From Bin18 sp965200355 (GTDB lineage Bacteria; Desulfobacterota; Binatia; Bin18), in assembly GCA_965200355.1 (NCBI GenBank), contig OZ241351.1, positions 1,240,001 to 1,304,000 of the forward strand: DNA of 64,000 nucleotides, given 5' to 3'. Both the position numbers and the translations under genes were made by a program. Numbering within the stretch: the stretch's first letter is position 1; each line of letters begins with the position of its first letter. Below, piece after piece: positions 1 through 8,220 of this stretch. Below the pieces are notes generated by a model. That model was not told the DNA's origin. It searched no databases and was given only the letters and a program-made list of their open reading frames with translations.

Positions 1-1
1 C

Positions 2-115
2 GGAGTGGGGGCGTATCGCCTAGTCCTCTTTTCTTTTGCCGGAGCGCTACTGGGTTCCCAAGCCTGGCTGGGGGCTTTATATTGCACCGGACGGAATGAA
101 AAGGCCCACGTATGA
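2..115 (+). CDS. C-terminal end of an unidentified, probably membrane protein (partial)
   Basis: The reading frame is open from the window edge for 37 codons and ends in TGA. The tail is strongly hydrophobic (VLFSFAGALLGSQAWLGALY) followed by a short charged end (RNEKAHV), as in the last transmembrane helix of a membrane protein. Its stop codon overlaps the ATG of the next gene as ATGA, so the two are probably translationally coupled. Too little remains to name a family. Confidence 0.5.
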   Translation, partial: GVGAYRLVLFSFAGALLGSQAWLGALYCTGRNEKAHV

Positions 116-855
116 CAAAACCACTGCTCATTCTGAAAACGGGTGAATTACCGCGCGCCGTGACCACACAGCAGGGCCGGTACGAGCAGGCGTTCTTCAA
201 CGTCCTGGGCCCAGCCGGCTGCGCTGTGGTAGATGCGCGCAAGGACACCCTGCCCGAACCAGACTCGGCCGGCATTATCGTCACTGGCTCACCGGCGTCG
301 GCGAATGAGCGCGAGCCCTGGATCACCAAGAGTGAAGATTTTCTGAAACGGGCCGCGGCCCAATCCGTGCCCATCTATGGCATCTGTTTCGGCCATCAAC
401 ACGTTGCCCGCGCGTTTGGTGGCAGCGTTGAAAAAAACCCGCGCGGTTGGGAACTCGGCACGGTAACGGTCCGCCTGACGCCGGACGGACAGCGGGCCCC
501 GCTCTTTTCCGCAGTGCCCCCATCCTTTCATGCCCAGCAGAGCCACGGTGAAATCGTGACCGCCCTGCCTCCGGGTGCAACGGCCCTGGCCTACAATGAA
601 GCCTGCCCCTACCAGGCATTCTCCCTGGAGGAGCATATCTGGGGAACCCAGTTCCATCCAGAATTCACCCCTGCGATTATGGCAGGGCTGATTGCCTCGC
701 TCGCCCCCGTTTTGCCGGCCGAGTCTTTCCCGGGCTGGCCGTCCGGGCAGCAACCGCTGCAAGACTGGCTCCTCAAGACCGTGCAAAACGCGCCCGCGGC
801 CCAGCGCTGTCTCACGAATTTTGCCGCGCTGGTCACACACCGGTTCACAGCCTAA
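112..855 (+). CDS. Class I glutamine amidotransferase (GMP synthase-like domain)
   Basis: A 247-residue stand-alone class I (triad) glutamine amidotransferase, which would release ammonia from glutamine or hydrolyse a gamma-glutamyl compound. The nucleophile elbow GICFGHQ gives Cys92, and QFHPEF gives His182 and Glu184 to complete the triad. Length and the lack of a synthetase domain fit the stand-alone group often labelled 'GMP synthase-related' or YfeJ-like; the real acceptor cannot be told from sequence. The start ATG overlaps the stop of the upstream partial gene (ATGA), suggesting coupling. It converges with the murU-like gene downstream. Confidence 0.85.
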   Translation: MTKPLLILKTGELPRAVTTQQGRYEQAFFNVLGPAGCAVVDARKDTLPEPDSAGIIVTGSPASANEREPWITKSEDFLKRAAAQSVPIYGICFGHQHVARAFGGSVEKNPRGWELGTVTVRLTPDGQRAPLFSAVPPSFHAQQSHGEIVTALPPGATALAYNEACPYQAFSLEEHIWGTQFHPEFTPAIMAGLIASLAPVLPAESFPGWPSGQQPLQDWLLKTVQNAPAAQRCLTNFAALVTHRFTA

Positions 856-896
856 ACGGAGCACCCTCTCTCTCATGGGAGGATACGTGCACGCTC

Positions 897-1643
897 CTAG
901 AGGCGGAGGTAGGACAAGCGGAGTTGGCCGGAGATAATTGCCTGGGTTGCGCGGGCGATACCGTCCGCGTCATCAACCACCATCCAGGGGCCAGGGTGCA
1001 CAACGCTCTGCAAGGTTTCTCCGGCTCGGATGAGTTGGGGATACAGCTCGTGGGTCGTACTGAAAGCACGACCCGCTGGCATGGCCGCAAAAATACGTGG
1101 CGCCAGGACTTGGCAGCCCGTGAAAATCAAGGGGGACAGCGGCTCCGTGACCGCCAGCTCGCTCGGCTCGCCTCGAATCCGCCGGACCACGCCCGTCCGG
1201 TCCGTTTCAATCCGGCCATACGTCGCCTCATCGGGATTCGGCCTGAGCAGTAAGGTGCCAATGGCCTGGGTCTGCCGGTGGGTGGCCAGGAGGGCGGGCA
1301 AATCGAAATCAAGGATGGTATCTGAGTTCAAGACCAGAAATGGTTCGCCATCGAGAAACGGCTGAGCCTTCTTGATCCCGCCGCCCGTGTCCAGAATGGG
1401 GTCTTCCGCAGAATAGGTGATGCGCAGGCCGTAGGCACTGCCGTCGCCCAACGCTTCTCTGAGCAGAGGCCCAAGGTGGTGGAGGTTCAGCACGACTTCT
1501 TCGATGCCGTGGGATTTGACAAACAGGAGGGAGTATTCGATCAAGGGCCGCCCGGCGACCGGCACCAGTGCTTTGGGCAGCCTGTCCGTCAGCGGCCGCA
1601 TCCGGGTCCCGAAGCCGGCCGCCAGAATCATGGCACGCATCAT
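897..1643 (-). CDS. murU: Sugar-1-phosphate nucleotidyltransferase, MurU-like
   Basis: A 248-residue nucleotidyltransferase. The N-terminal signature ILAAGFGTRMRPLT, then LPKALVPVAGRPLIEY and the metal-binding NSDT motif, are those of the NTP_transferase family. In the peptidoglycan-recycling shunt known from Pseudomonas, MurU makes UDP-MurNAc from MurNAc-1-phosphate after AmgK phosphorylates MurNAc. Here it follows an AmgK-like kinase directly and overlaps its stop codon by 4 bp, which supports that role. Sequence alone cannot exclude another hexose-1-phosphate substrate (mannose or glucose), so the symbol is by context. Confidence 0.8.
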   Translation of the reverse strand: MMRAMILAAGFGTRMRPLTDRLPKALVPVAGRPLIEYSLLFVKSHGIEEVVLNLHHLGPLLREALGDGSAYGLRITYSAEDPILDTGGGIKKAQPFLDGEPFLVLNSDTILDFDLPALLATHRQTQAIGTLLLRPNPDEATYGRIETDRTGVVRRIRGEPSELAVTEPLSPLIFTGCQVLAPRIFAAMPAGRAFSTTHELYPQLIRAGETLQSVVHPGPWMVVDDADGIARATQAIISGQLRLSYLRL

Positions 1644-2722
1644 AATAGGGCGGAGAAATGCTCCGAAAAGTGGTCCGCAAGAATGTCTTGCAGGGGGCGG
1701 TATTGCGGCAGACGGCCCAACACCCGGCGGAGCGTTGCCAGCGTCGGCGGAATATAGCGCGTATAGCCGCTTTTGCCTTTTTCCAGTTCCAAATAGTAGA
1801 ACCGCCCAACCACTTTACAGGCCTTCTGGAGCAGGCACAGATTATACTCGTCCCACACGGAGGCAGACGCTACCGGGTCACCACCAGTGTGGTGCCACGC
1901 CTCGTGGTAGTATGTGACCAGGGCTTCCTCCAACTCTGGAGAGACCACCGCCGGCGTATCCCGGTCATTGAGGAGCGTGGCGAGGTCGTAGGTGGCCGGG
2001 GCGAGCAGGGCATCTTGAAAATCGATCACCCGCAGGCGCGCCGGCTGCACGAATAAATTCCAACTGTGATAATCGCGGTGGTTGAGAAAAAAGGGAGCTT
2101 GGTCGAGACGAGCGGAGATATCTGTAAAGATGCCACTCAGGGTCCGCGTCTCTGTCGGAGAGAGGGACCGCCGGCCACGTTTGTCCAAGCCCCACTCAAC
2201 AAAATGCTCGAATTCCCACAAAAAGAGGCGCTTATCAAAGCGCTGCTGAAAGGCAATGCAGCGCTCGTTTTGCTGACGGGTGCCCTCGATTTGCATGAGC
2301 AATAACTGATCGATAGCCCGCCGATACCATTGCTCGACCTCGGCGGGCGGCAGGTCCTGGACGGCCTCGCGTAAGGGGAGGTCGCCAATGTCTTCCAGGA
2401 GGAGAAACCCCTCCTGATATCCATCCACGTAGATCTCTGGGATATGCACGCCCAGAGGCTCCAGGAAAGCATGGACATTGAGATAGGGCAGTTCCTTGAG
2501 GGGTTCGTCGAACACGGCGAGCTCGTCCGAGGAGAGCGCGAGGCCGCTTCCGGCCAGAACCATGACGACCGCCGAAGAAGGGCCGCCACCGCCGAGAGAG
2601 AGCCGAACATAGCTCCGACTTGAGGCATCTCCGGCTAAGGGGTCAAGCCGCGTAATCTGCGTCTCCGGCCCCCACTTTTCGGCCACGGCAGTGTCAAGCG
2701 CTTGGCGCAGGGTCACATCCAT
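1640..2722 (-). CDS. amgK: AmgK-like anomeric sugar kinase (aminoglycoside phosphotransferase fold)
   Basis: A cytosolic kinase of the APH/choline kinase fold, about 360 residues. The catalytic loop reads HRDYHSWNLFV and the metal-binding motif IDFQDALLAPATYDLATLL. AmgK phosphorylates MurNAc and GlcNAc at C1 for direct recycling of cell-wall sugars into UDP-MurNAc; the MurU-like partner lies immediately downstream with a 4-bp overlap. I chose the ATG at 2722 (MDVTLRQAL). A longer frame would start at a TTG at 2758, but that TTG is part of a TTGACA that, with TACCTC 17 bp on, could be a weak promoter giving a nearly leaderless message. Confidence 0.82.
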   Translation of the reverse strand: MDVTLRQALDTAVAEKWGPETQITRLDPLAGDASSRSYVRLSLGGGGPSSAVVMVLAGSGLALSSDELAVFDEPLKELPYLNVHAFLEPLGVHIPEIYVDGYQEGFLLLEDIGDLPLREAVQDLPPAEVEQWYRRAIDQLLLMQIEGTRQQNERCIAFQQRFDKRLFLWEFEHFVEWGLDKRGRRSLSPTETRTLSGIFTDISARLDQAPFFLNHRDYHSWNLFVQPARLRVIDFQDALLAPATYDLATLLNDRDTPAVVSPELEEALVTYYHEAWHHTGGDPVASASVWDEYNLCLLQKACKVVGRFYYLELEKGKSGYTRYIPPTLATLRRVLGRLPQYRPLQDILADHFSEHFSALL

Positions 2723-2819
2723 AGCTGACGAGGTAGCAAGCGGGTGAGGACTTGTCAAAATGCGCGTTCAACGACACAGCGGCGTTGTCAAGCGTCCACA
2801 CCTGTGATGGAAAAAAGGA

Positions 2820-3056
2820 ATGGAACCCGAGGGGGATGTCACAGCCCTGTCGCACGCCCAACTGGTGGCTCTGGTGGGTGATTTACGCCGGCAACTAGCG
2901 GCCAGGGAGCGGGACCTCGCCCGGCTGAAACAGCCCAGTGCGGAAAAGCCGGCGCCGGACGCTGAGGACAGACCCCGCATCACCGGACAAAAGACCCAGC
3001 CCGGCACGCCGGCCGACCTCCTTGCGCAATTGGAGAAGCTATACCCCGAAAATTAG
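2820..3056 (+). CDS. Small hypothetical protein, possibly a transposase N-terminal remnant
   Basis: A 78-residue open frame. Residues 8-40 are leucine/arginine-rich and heptad-like (LVALVGDLRRQLAARERDLARL), which predicts a coiled coil; the rest is charged and proline-rich. The short coil followed by a KxAPDAEDRP-type linker is reminiscent of the start of IS66-type transposases, but nothing of the catalytic part follows, so this is only a suspicion. An AAGGA lies almost on top of the ATG, which is poor spacing. It may not be expressed. Confidence 0.3.
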   Translation: MEPEGDVTALSHAQLVALVGDLRRQLAARERDLARLKQPSAEKPAPDAEDRPRITGQKTQPGTPADLLAQLEKLYPEN

Positions 3057-3090
3057 GGCGGTTGTCCTCCACGGAAAACCCGCCGGCCTC

Positions 3091-3162
3091 TCCTCAACTC
3101 TTTACCCCTGGATCTCCTCAACTCTTTACCCCTGGATCTCCTCAACTCTTTACCCCTGGATA
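3091..3162. repeat. Three tandem 24-bp repeats
   Basis: The unit TCCTCAACTCTTTACCCCTG plus GATC occurs three times head to tail (3091-3114, 3115-3138, 3139-3162), differing only in the last base. The period is a multiple of three, and in one frame each copy reads SPQLFTPG. It lies in the leader of the acyl-CoA dehydrogenase gene, ending 37 bp before its ATG, and nothing suggests that it is translated. The stretch 3057-3199 holds no other feature I can see. Confidence 0.9.
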
Positions 3163-3199
3163 TGAAGCGGTTAAGCTAGGGCCGCGGAAGGAGACGGGC

Positions 3200-4384
3200 A
3201 TGGATTTCAATTTCACCCCGGAAGAGGAGGCTTTTCGGCACGAGTTGCGTGCCTGGCTCCAAAGCCACCTGCCGGCCGGCTACGACCCCAAGCATTTTGA
3301 CGCTATCGACGCGGACGCGCGCTTTGAGTATCAGCGGGCGTGGCAAAAGACCGCCCACCACGACCGCTGGGTCGGTATCCACTGGCCACAGGAATATGGC
3401 GGGCGTAACGCCAGCCTGATGGAAATGTTCATCTTCAATCAGGAGATACAACAGGCCCATGCGCCACGCTTTGCCAATACGCTGGGGCTGATGATGTCCG
3501 GCCCGACCCTGATTCATTGGGGCACCGAAGAGCAGAAGCAACGCTATCTGCCCCGGATTCTGTCCGGCGACGAAATCTGGTGTGAAGGGCTATCCGAGCC
3601 GGGAGCCGGGTCTGACCTGGCTTCGATGCAGACCCGGGCCGTAGAAGACGGTGACTCTTTTGTGGTGAACGGGCAGAAAGTCTGGACCAGCTTTGCCCAC
3701 CGGGCGGATTTTATCCAGCTCTTTGTCCGCACCGACCCCGACGCGCCCAAACACCGGGGAATCAGCTGCTTAGTCGTGGATATGAAAACGCCGGGAGTCA
3801 CGGTTCAACCGCTGGTCCAGATGACGGGCGATGCCGAGTTCAACGAGGTCTTTTTTGAGGAAGTCCGGGTGCCCAAGGCCAATCTGCTTGGGCCAAAAAA
3901 TGAGGGCTGGAAAGTCCTGGTCACCACCCTGATGCACGAACGCGCCGGGATTGGCGCCGGCTTGCCCGTCCACCGCCAGCTGTCCGAGTTGCTCAAGGTG
4001 AGCAAACAGGTGGCCATCAACGGTCGGCCGGCCTGTGAGGACCCGGCCGTGCGTCAGCAATTGGCGCAGTTTGCGATTGAATGCCAGGCCCTGACCTATA
4101 ATATGTTCCGCAGCTTCAGCAAACGCCTCAAAGGCCGGCCGCCCGGGCCGGAGGGCTCGGTCAATAAGCTGGCCGGCTCGGAACTCAATATGCGGCTCGC
4201 CCGGTTTGCCACCGAGCTGCTCGGACCCTATGCCCAACTCATGCAGGGCTCACCCTACACGGTTGATCATGGCCGCTGGCCACGCGCCGCGCTCTGGTAT
4301 CGCTTACTGACCATTGGGGGGGGGACCTCGGAAATACAGAAGAATATCTTAGGCGACCGGGTACTCGGCCTGCCGAAAGGCTGA
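3200..4384 (+). CDS. Acyl-CoA dehydrogenase
   Basis: A 394-residue flavoprotein that would oxidise an acyl-CoA at the alpha-beta bond and pass electrons to electron-transfer flavoprotein. The three domains are in usual order: an N-terminal helical domain (MDFNFTPEEEAFRHELRAWL), the central beta domain (EGLSEPGAGSDLASMQTRA; WCEGL), and the C-terminal helical domain ending in GGGTSEIQKNILGDRVLGLP. The start was set at 3200 because GGAAGGAGA lies a few bases upstream; a longer frame from 3062 would add translated tandem repeats and has no ribosome site. Substrate chain length is unknown. No partner genes flank it except glnN. Confidence 0.9.
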   Translation: MDFNFTPEEEAFRHELRAWLQSHLPAGYDPKHFDAIDADARFEYQRAWQKTAHHDRWVGIHWPQEYGGRNASLMEMFIFNQEIQQAHAPRFANTLGLMMSGPTLIHWGTEEQKQRYLPRILSGDEIWCEGLSEPGAGSDLASMQTRAVEDGDSFVVNGQKVWTSFAHRADFIQLFVRTDPDAPKHRGISCLVVDMKTPGVTVQPLVQMTGDAEFNEVFFEEVRVPKANLLGPKNEGWKVLVTTLMHERAGIGAGLPVHRQLSELLKVSKQVAINGRPACEDPAVRQQLAQFAIECQALTYNMFRSFSKRLKGRPPGPEGSVNKLAGSELNMRLARFATELLGPYAQLMQGSPYTVDHGRWPRAALWYRLLTIGGGTSEIQKNILGDRVLGLPKG

Positions 4385-4411
4385 GCGTCCCAGGTGATGA
4401 AAGGAGCAACC

Positions 4412-6508
4412 ATGGCCACGATGCACTCCACGCATGATGCCCCAGCGCAGACGGCCGCCTTGCCGCCAGCGTTGGCGAATATGAACAACCGGGTGCTGGA
4501 CGACGCAATCCTGAAAAAGCTGGTTGACCCGGAAGTCTATTACGCGTTTGCGCGCTGTCGGGCGACCGGACTGCCGATGGGCAAGGACGACGCCAACGCG
4601 CTGGCAAAATCCATCCGGGAGTGGGCCCAGTCGAAGGGCTGTATCGGGTATTCACATTGGTTCTCACCGTTGCGGGGACCGATTCACGGGGAGAAGCTTG
4701 AGACCTTCGTGGCGGTGGATTTTGCAACAGACCGATTGATTATCAATCTGACCGGCTCCGAACTGTTCCAGACTGAGACCGATGGGTCGTCGTTTCCGAA
4801 CGGGGGGTTGCGCGAAACACATACGGCCGCGGCCTATATCGGCTGGGACACCGGCTCTCCGCCGTTTGTCTACCGGGATACGCTGTATATTCCGTCGGCC
4901 TTCGTTTCCTGGTCTGGCGAGGCGCTCGACCAGAAGACCCCCCTGTTGCGGGCGGACCTGGCGGTCAACGAGCAGAGCGTGCGGCTGTTGCAGCATCTCG
5001 GAGACATGGACACCAAAGAAGTGGTGTGCAATGTCGGCTGGGAGCAGGAGTTCTTCCTGATTGACCGGGAAAAATACCTGGCCCGGCCAGATTTGGTCGC
5101 AACCGGCCGCACCCTGCTGGGGGCCACGCCGCTTCGTGGGCAAGAGCTATCGACGAACTATTTCTCCAGACTGTCGCCACGGGTGAACCGCTATATGGCA
5201 GAGGCCCGCGAGAAGATGTGGGAACTCGGGGTTTCGATCCACTGCACCCACAACGAGGTGGCGCCGGCGCAGCATGAGATTTCGCCGATCTTCAATCTGG
5301 CCAATCTGGCCGCGGACACCAATGTGTTGGCGATGGACGTACTCCGCGATCTGGCCTTCGATCACGGTTTCGTTATTCTGTTCCATGAAAAGCCGTTTGC
5401 CGGCATCAATGGCACCGGCAAGCACAACAACTGGGGCCTGAACACCGATACCGGTCTCAATCTGTTTGTGCCGGGGGAAACCGCAAGCGACAACCGCCGC
5501 TTCATCGCCTTCGTCGCCGCTCTGCTGCGGGGGGTGAACAAACACGGCGACTTGCTGCGGTGCGGGGTGTCCACGGCCGGCAACGACCACCGGCTGGGCG
5601 CACAAGAGGCACCGCCGGCGATCATCACGCTCCACCTCGGCGAATTCCTGGAAGAGCGGGTGAAGAAAATCGTCGCCGGCGACGACTTTACCGTCTACGG
5701 CCGGCAGCACAAGCAGATTAAGGTATCGGCGCCGGTGGCCGACATCAAGGCCAACCTGGAAGACCGCAACCGGACTGCGCCCTTCCCCTGGTGCGGCAAC
5801 CGGTTCGAGTTTCGTGCGGTGGGCGGGAACCAGCATATCGCCTTCCCGCTGACCATGGTCAACGCGGCGCTGGCCGACAGCCTGAAGCATATGTGTGATC
5901 AGATCGAAGCCGGCCAGGCGGTCGATCAAGTCATCCGTGAAACCATCAAGCAGAATCAGGGCGTTCTTTTCAGCGGCAACGGCTACTCCGAGGACTTGTA
6001 CATACACGCCGAAAAATCCGACTTGATCCACCTGAAGAGCAGCCCCGAGGCATATCAGGCGCTCACATCGGCCAAGAATATCAAGCTCTTTGGAGAATTG
6101 GGCATCTTCAACGAACGGGAGATCGTCGCGCGCCAAGGCGTCCTGCAAGAGGCGTACGCGACGGAGCTGTGGATTGAGGCGCGGACCCTCGTGAACATCC
6201 TGCGGACCCTCATCATTCCCGTTGCTATTGAGGATGCCCGGGTGGGCACCGAATCCGGCTACTCGTCCAAACTGTTCGACGAAAAGACCGCCCTCGTTCA
6301 GCACTTGCTCACCGAAACCGACAAGCTGGCCGAGGCATTCGACGCTTTCCCCGACGATGAGCCAGCGCAAGCCGCGGCCTACGCCCACGAAACCATGAAA
6401 CCGCGGATGCAGTCCGCGCGGGCCGTAGCGGACCGGCTGGAAGCCCTAGTGGATGGCCGCCTATGGCCCTTGCCGACCTATTCTGAGTTACTGCACGGGC
6501 ATCAATGA
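4412..6508 (+). CDS. glnN: Glutamine synthetase type III
   Basis: A 698-residue enzyme making glutamine from glutamate, ammonia and ATP. The length near 700 and the GSIII-specific signatures identify the type: WEQEFFLID, HNEVAPAQHEISPIF, FHEKPFAGINGTGKHNNWGL, NDHRLGAQEAPPAI, and FPWCGNRFEFRAVGGNQH. These supply the glutamate and ammonia pockets and the metal-binding Glu residues. The ATG at 4412 is preferred because GGAG lies 5 bp before it; upstream in-frame GTG and ATG codons overlap this site. No PII gene or nitrogen-regulator site is visible nearby. GSIII is commoner in Bacteroidetes, cyanobacteria and some deep-branching Gram-negatives. Confidence 0.96.
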   Translation: MATMHSTHDAPAQTAALPPALANMNNRVLDDAILKKLVDPEVYYAFARCRATGLPMGKDDANALAKSIREWAQSKGCIGYSHWFSPLRGPIHGEKLETFVAVDFATDRLIINLTGSELFQTETDGSSFPNGGLRETHTAAAYIGWDTGSPPFVYRDTLYIPSAFVSWSGEALDQKTPLLRADLAVNEQSVRLLQHLGDMDTKEVVCNVGWEQEFFLIDREKYLARPDLVATGRTLLGATPLRGQELSTNYFSRLSPRVNRYMAEAREKMWELGVSIHCTHNEVAPAQHEISPIFNLANLAADTNVLAMDVLRDLAFDHGFVILFHEKPFAGINGTGKHNNWGLNTDTGLNLFVPGETASDNRRFIAFVAALLRGVNKHGDLLRCGVSTAGNDHRLGAQEAPPAIITLHLGEFLEERVKKIVAGDDFTVYGRQHKQIKVSAPVADIKANLEDRNRTAPFPWCGNRFEFRAVGGNQHIAFPLTMVNAALADSLKHMCDQIEAGQAVDQVIRETIKQNQGVLFSGNGYSEDLYIHAEKSDLIHLKSSPEAYQALTSAKNIKLFGELGIFNEREIVARQGVLQEAYATELWIEARTLVNILRTLIIPVAIEDARVGTESGYSSKLFDEKTALVQHLLTETDKLAEAFDAFPDDEPAQAAAYAHETMKPRMQSARAVADRLEALVDGRLWPLPTYSELLHGHQ

Positions 6509-6598
6509 CAGGGGGAAAACGCGCGGGGAGCCGGTCGGCGGACTCGGGCTGCTCTGAGTCCGCTGGATCGGCATCCGTAGCAATAAGGAGGCTTCAGC

Positions 6599-7495
6599 AT
6601 GGGAAAACTTGAGGGAAAAGTTGCAGTGGTCACCGGCTCGGGCCGTGGGATTGGCCGCGGGATTGTGCGGCTCATGGCCAAAGAAGGCGCCCAGGTCGTG
6701 GTGAACGACCTGGGCGGCAGCGTTGACGGCGAAGGGCAAGATAAGACGCCGGCGCAGCAGGTGGTGGAGGCAATCCAGGCCGCGGGCGGAGAAGCCGTTG
6801 CCAGCACGGACAATATCGCCACCGTACAGGGGGGAGAAAACCTGGTTCAGACCGCGGTCGATGCGTTCGGGCGGCTCGACATCCTGGTCAACTGTGCCGG
6901 TATTCTGCGCGACCGGATGATCTTTAATATGACAGAAGAAGAGTGGGACGCGGTGGTGGCGGTCCATCTCAAGGGGCACTACTGCACGATTCGCCCCGCC
7001 TCGGCTCTGATGCGTCGCCAGAAGAGTGGCCGGATTATCAACTTCTCTTCCGGGTCTGCTCTCGGCGCGCCGGGGCAGCCGAACTACGCCGCGGCAAAGG
7101 CCGGCATCCTGGGTCTGACGTATAGCAGCGCCAACGCCCTGGCAAAGTATAATATCACCTGCAACGCCATACTGCCTGGGGCGGCCACCCGCATGACCGA
7201 TACGATTCCGGCCAATTTTGCCCAGGAAATGGGACTGTCAGGGAGCAGCGGTTCTGCCCAAGGGAGTCCGCTTGATCCCTCCAATGTCGCACCGATTGTG
7301 ATTTTTCTGGCCAGCGACGAAGCCCAATACGTCAACGGCCAGGCCTTTGGGGCGAGTGGCTATAAAATCTCGCTGTATTCCCACCTCAAGTCCGAAAAGA
7401 CGATTTACAGTCAGGGACCGTGGGACCTTGAGCATCTCTTCAAAGTCTTCAAGGGCACGTTGGGGTCCAATCTGAAACCGCCGCGGATGGAGTGA
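6599..7495 (+). CDS. Short-chain dehydrogenase/reductase (17-beta-HSD4-like)
   Basis: A 298-residue NAD(P)-dependent oxidoreductase with the Rossmann motif TGSGRGIG at residues 12-19, NDLGG at 36-40, NCAG at 98-101, and catalytic Ser150/151, Tyr163 and Lys167 (YAAAK). The long loop after the second strand (DLGGSVDGEGQDKT) is typical of the SDR domain of peroxisomal multifunctional enzyme type 2 and its bacterial stand-alone relatives, which act on 3-hydroxyacyl-CoAs. AAGGAGG lies just upstream of the ATG. A role in acyl-CoA or steroid side-chain oxidation is an inference; no MaoC partner is adjacent. Confidence 0.88.
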   Translation: MGKLEGKVAVVTGSGRGIGRGIVRLMAKEGAQVVVNDLGGSVDGEGQDKTPAQQVVEAIQAAGGEAVASTDNIATVQGGENLVQTAVDAFGRLDILVNCAGILRDRMIFNMTEEEWDAVVAVHLKGHYCTIRPASALMRRQKSGRIINFSSGSALGAPGQPNYAAAKAGILGLTYSSANALAKYNITCNAILPGAATRMTDTIPANFAQEMGLSGSSGSAQGSPLDPSNVAPIVIFLASDEAQYVNGQAFGASGYKISLYSHLKSEKTIYSQGPWDLEHLFKVFKGTLGSNLKPPRME

Positions 7496-7576
7496 TGCTC
7501 GCCGTGTGCTATGCTGGCGGCCAGCCCGATGTACACCCGGGCGGATCTTGAGCAAGGCTTGCGGAACGGCATTCAG

Positions 7577-7620
7577 GGCACGAGGATCAAACCGAGATAT
7601 CCTCGTGCCTTGCTTTTTTT
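7577..7620 (+). terminator. Rho-independent terminator, or attenuator in the FKBP leader
   Basis: An 11-bp perfect stem (GGCACGAGGAT, 7577-7587, with ATCCTCGTGCC, 7599-7609) closes an 11-nt loop and runs into TTGCTTTTTTT. It would end the SDR transcript. Oddly, the U tract ends immediately before the GAGGAGGAAAGG ribosome site of the first FKBP gene, whose ATG is 15 bp away, so a promoter cannot fit between them. Confidence 0.85.
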
Positions 7621-7634
7621 GAGGAGGAAAGGAC

Positions 7635-8180
7635 ATGCAGACCAGACGGGACGGGGACGGGAAGAGACGGCTGGGCTGCATGACCGCCAGTCTGGCGCTC
7701 CTGCTGACCGTCCTCGGACCTGCCTCTGGGAAGGCGCAGGAGACGGTGGCCGACGGCAAACGGATATCGCTCGAATACACCGTGACCTTCGCGGACAAGC
7801 GGGTTTTTGACTCGAACGTCGGCCAGGAGCCGCTGGTGTATATTCATGGCTCAAAGGAACGGGTTCCTTTTTTCTCACCGCACCTGACCGGACTCAAGGC
7901 GGCAGAGACGAAACAGTTTGCCATGCCGCCTGAAGACGTCTACGGCCTGGACGACCCAGAGCGGATTATCGAAGTGCCGAAAGACACGATTCCCGAAGAC
8001 CGGCAAAAAGTCGGTGAGACAATCGAGGGAAGAAGCCCGGAGGGCCGGCCACTCTTTGCCAAGGTTCTTGAGATCAAGGCAGAGACGGTGGTCATTGATA
8101 CCAACCATCCACTGGCCGGAGAAACATTATTCTTTGACGTGAAAATACTGAAGGTGGAGACGGTGTCCGAGCAACCGTGA
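7635..8180 (+). CDS. Exported SlyD-type FKBP, diverged copy
   Basis: A 181-residue FKBP-type peptidyl-prolyl isomerase homologue. An N-terminal signal peptide (TASLALLLTVLGPASGKAQ, preceded by arginines) is followed by a SlyD-like FKBP fold with an inserted flap and the late NHPLAGETLFFDVKILKV strand. The usual IPGLE active-site segment is replaced by VPFFSPHL, so isomerase activity may be reduced or lost while the chaperone-like insert stays. It is paralogous to the next gene, 40 bp downstream. A strong GAGGAGGAAAGG ribosome site precedes the ATG. SlyD itself is usually cytoplasmic; the signal peptide places this in the periplasm or membrane. Confidence 0.85.
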   Translation: MQTRRDGDGKRRLGCMTASLALLLTVLGPASGKAQETVADGKRISLEYTVTFADKRVFDSNVGQEPLVYIHGSKERVPFFSPHLTGLKAAETKQFAMPPEDVYGLDDPERIIEVPKDTIPEDRQKVGETIEGRSPEGRPLFAKVLEIKAETVVIDTNHPLAGETLFFDVKILKVETVSEQP

Positions 8181-8220
8181 GGTCTCTGCCACGCAGACCA
8201 TAGAAGGAAGGATACGTTTG

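Noticed and set aside
289..876. Long minus-strand open frame opposite the amidotransferase gene
   Set aside because: It is a frame shadow of a GC-rich real gene; its translation is Arg/Gly-rich without motifs.
3139..3199. The 24-bp repeats as a CRISPR fragment
   Set aside because: The units are directly adjacent with no spacers and there are no cas genes.
5147..6388. 413-codon minus-strand frame opposite glnN
   Set aside because: glnN has clear GSIII motifs over the same bases; the opposite frame has none and no ribosome site.
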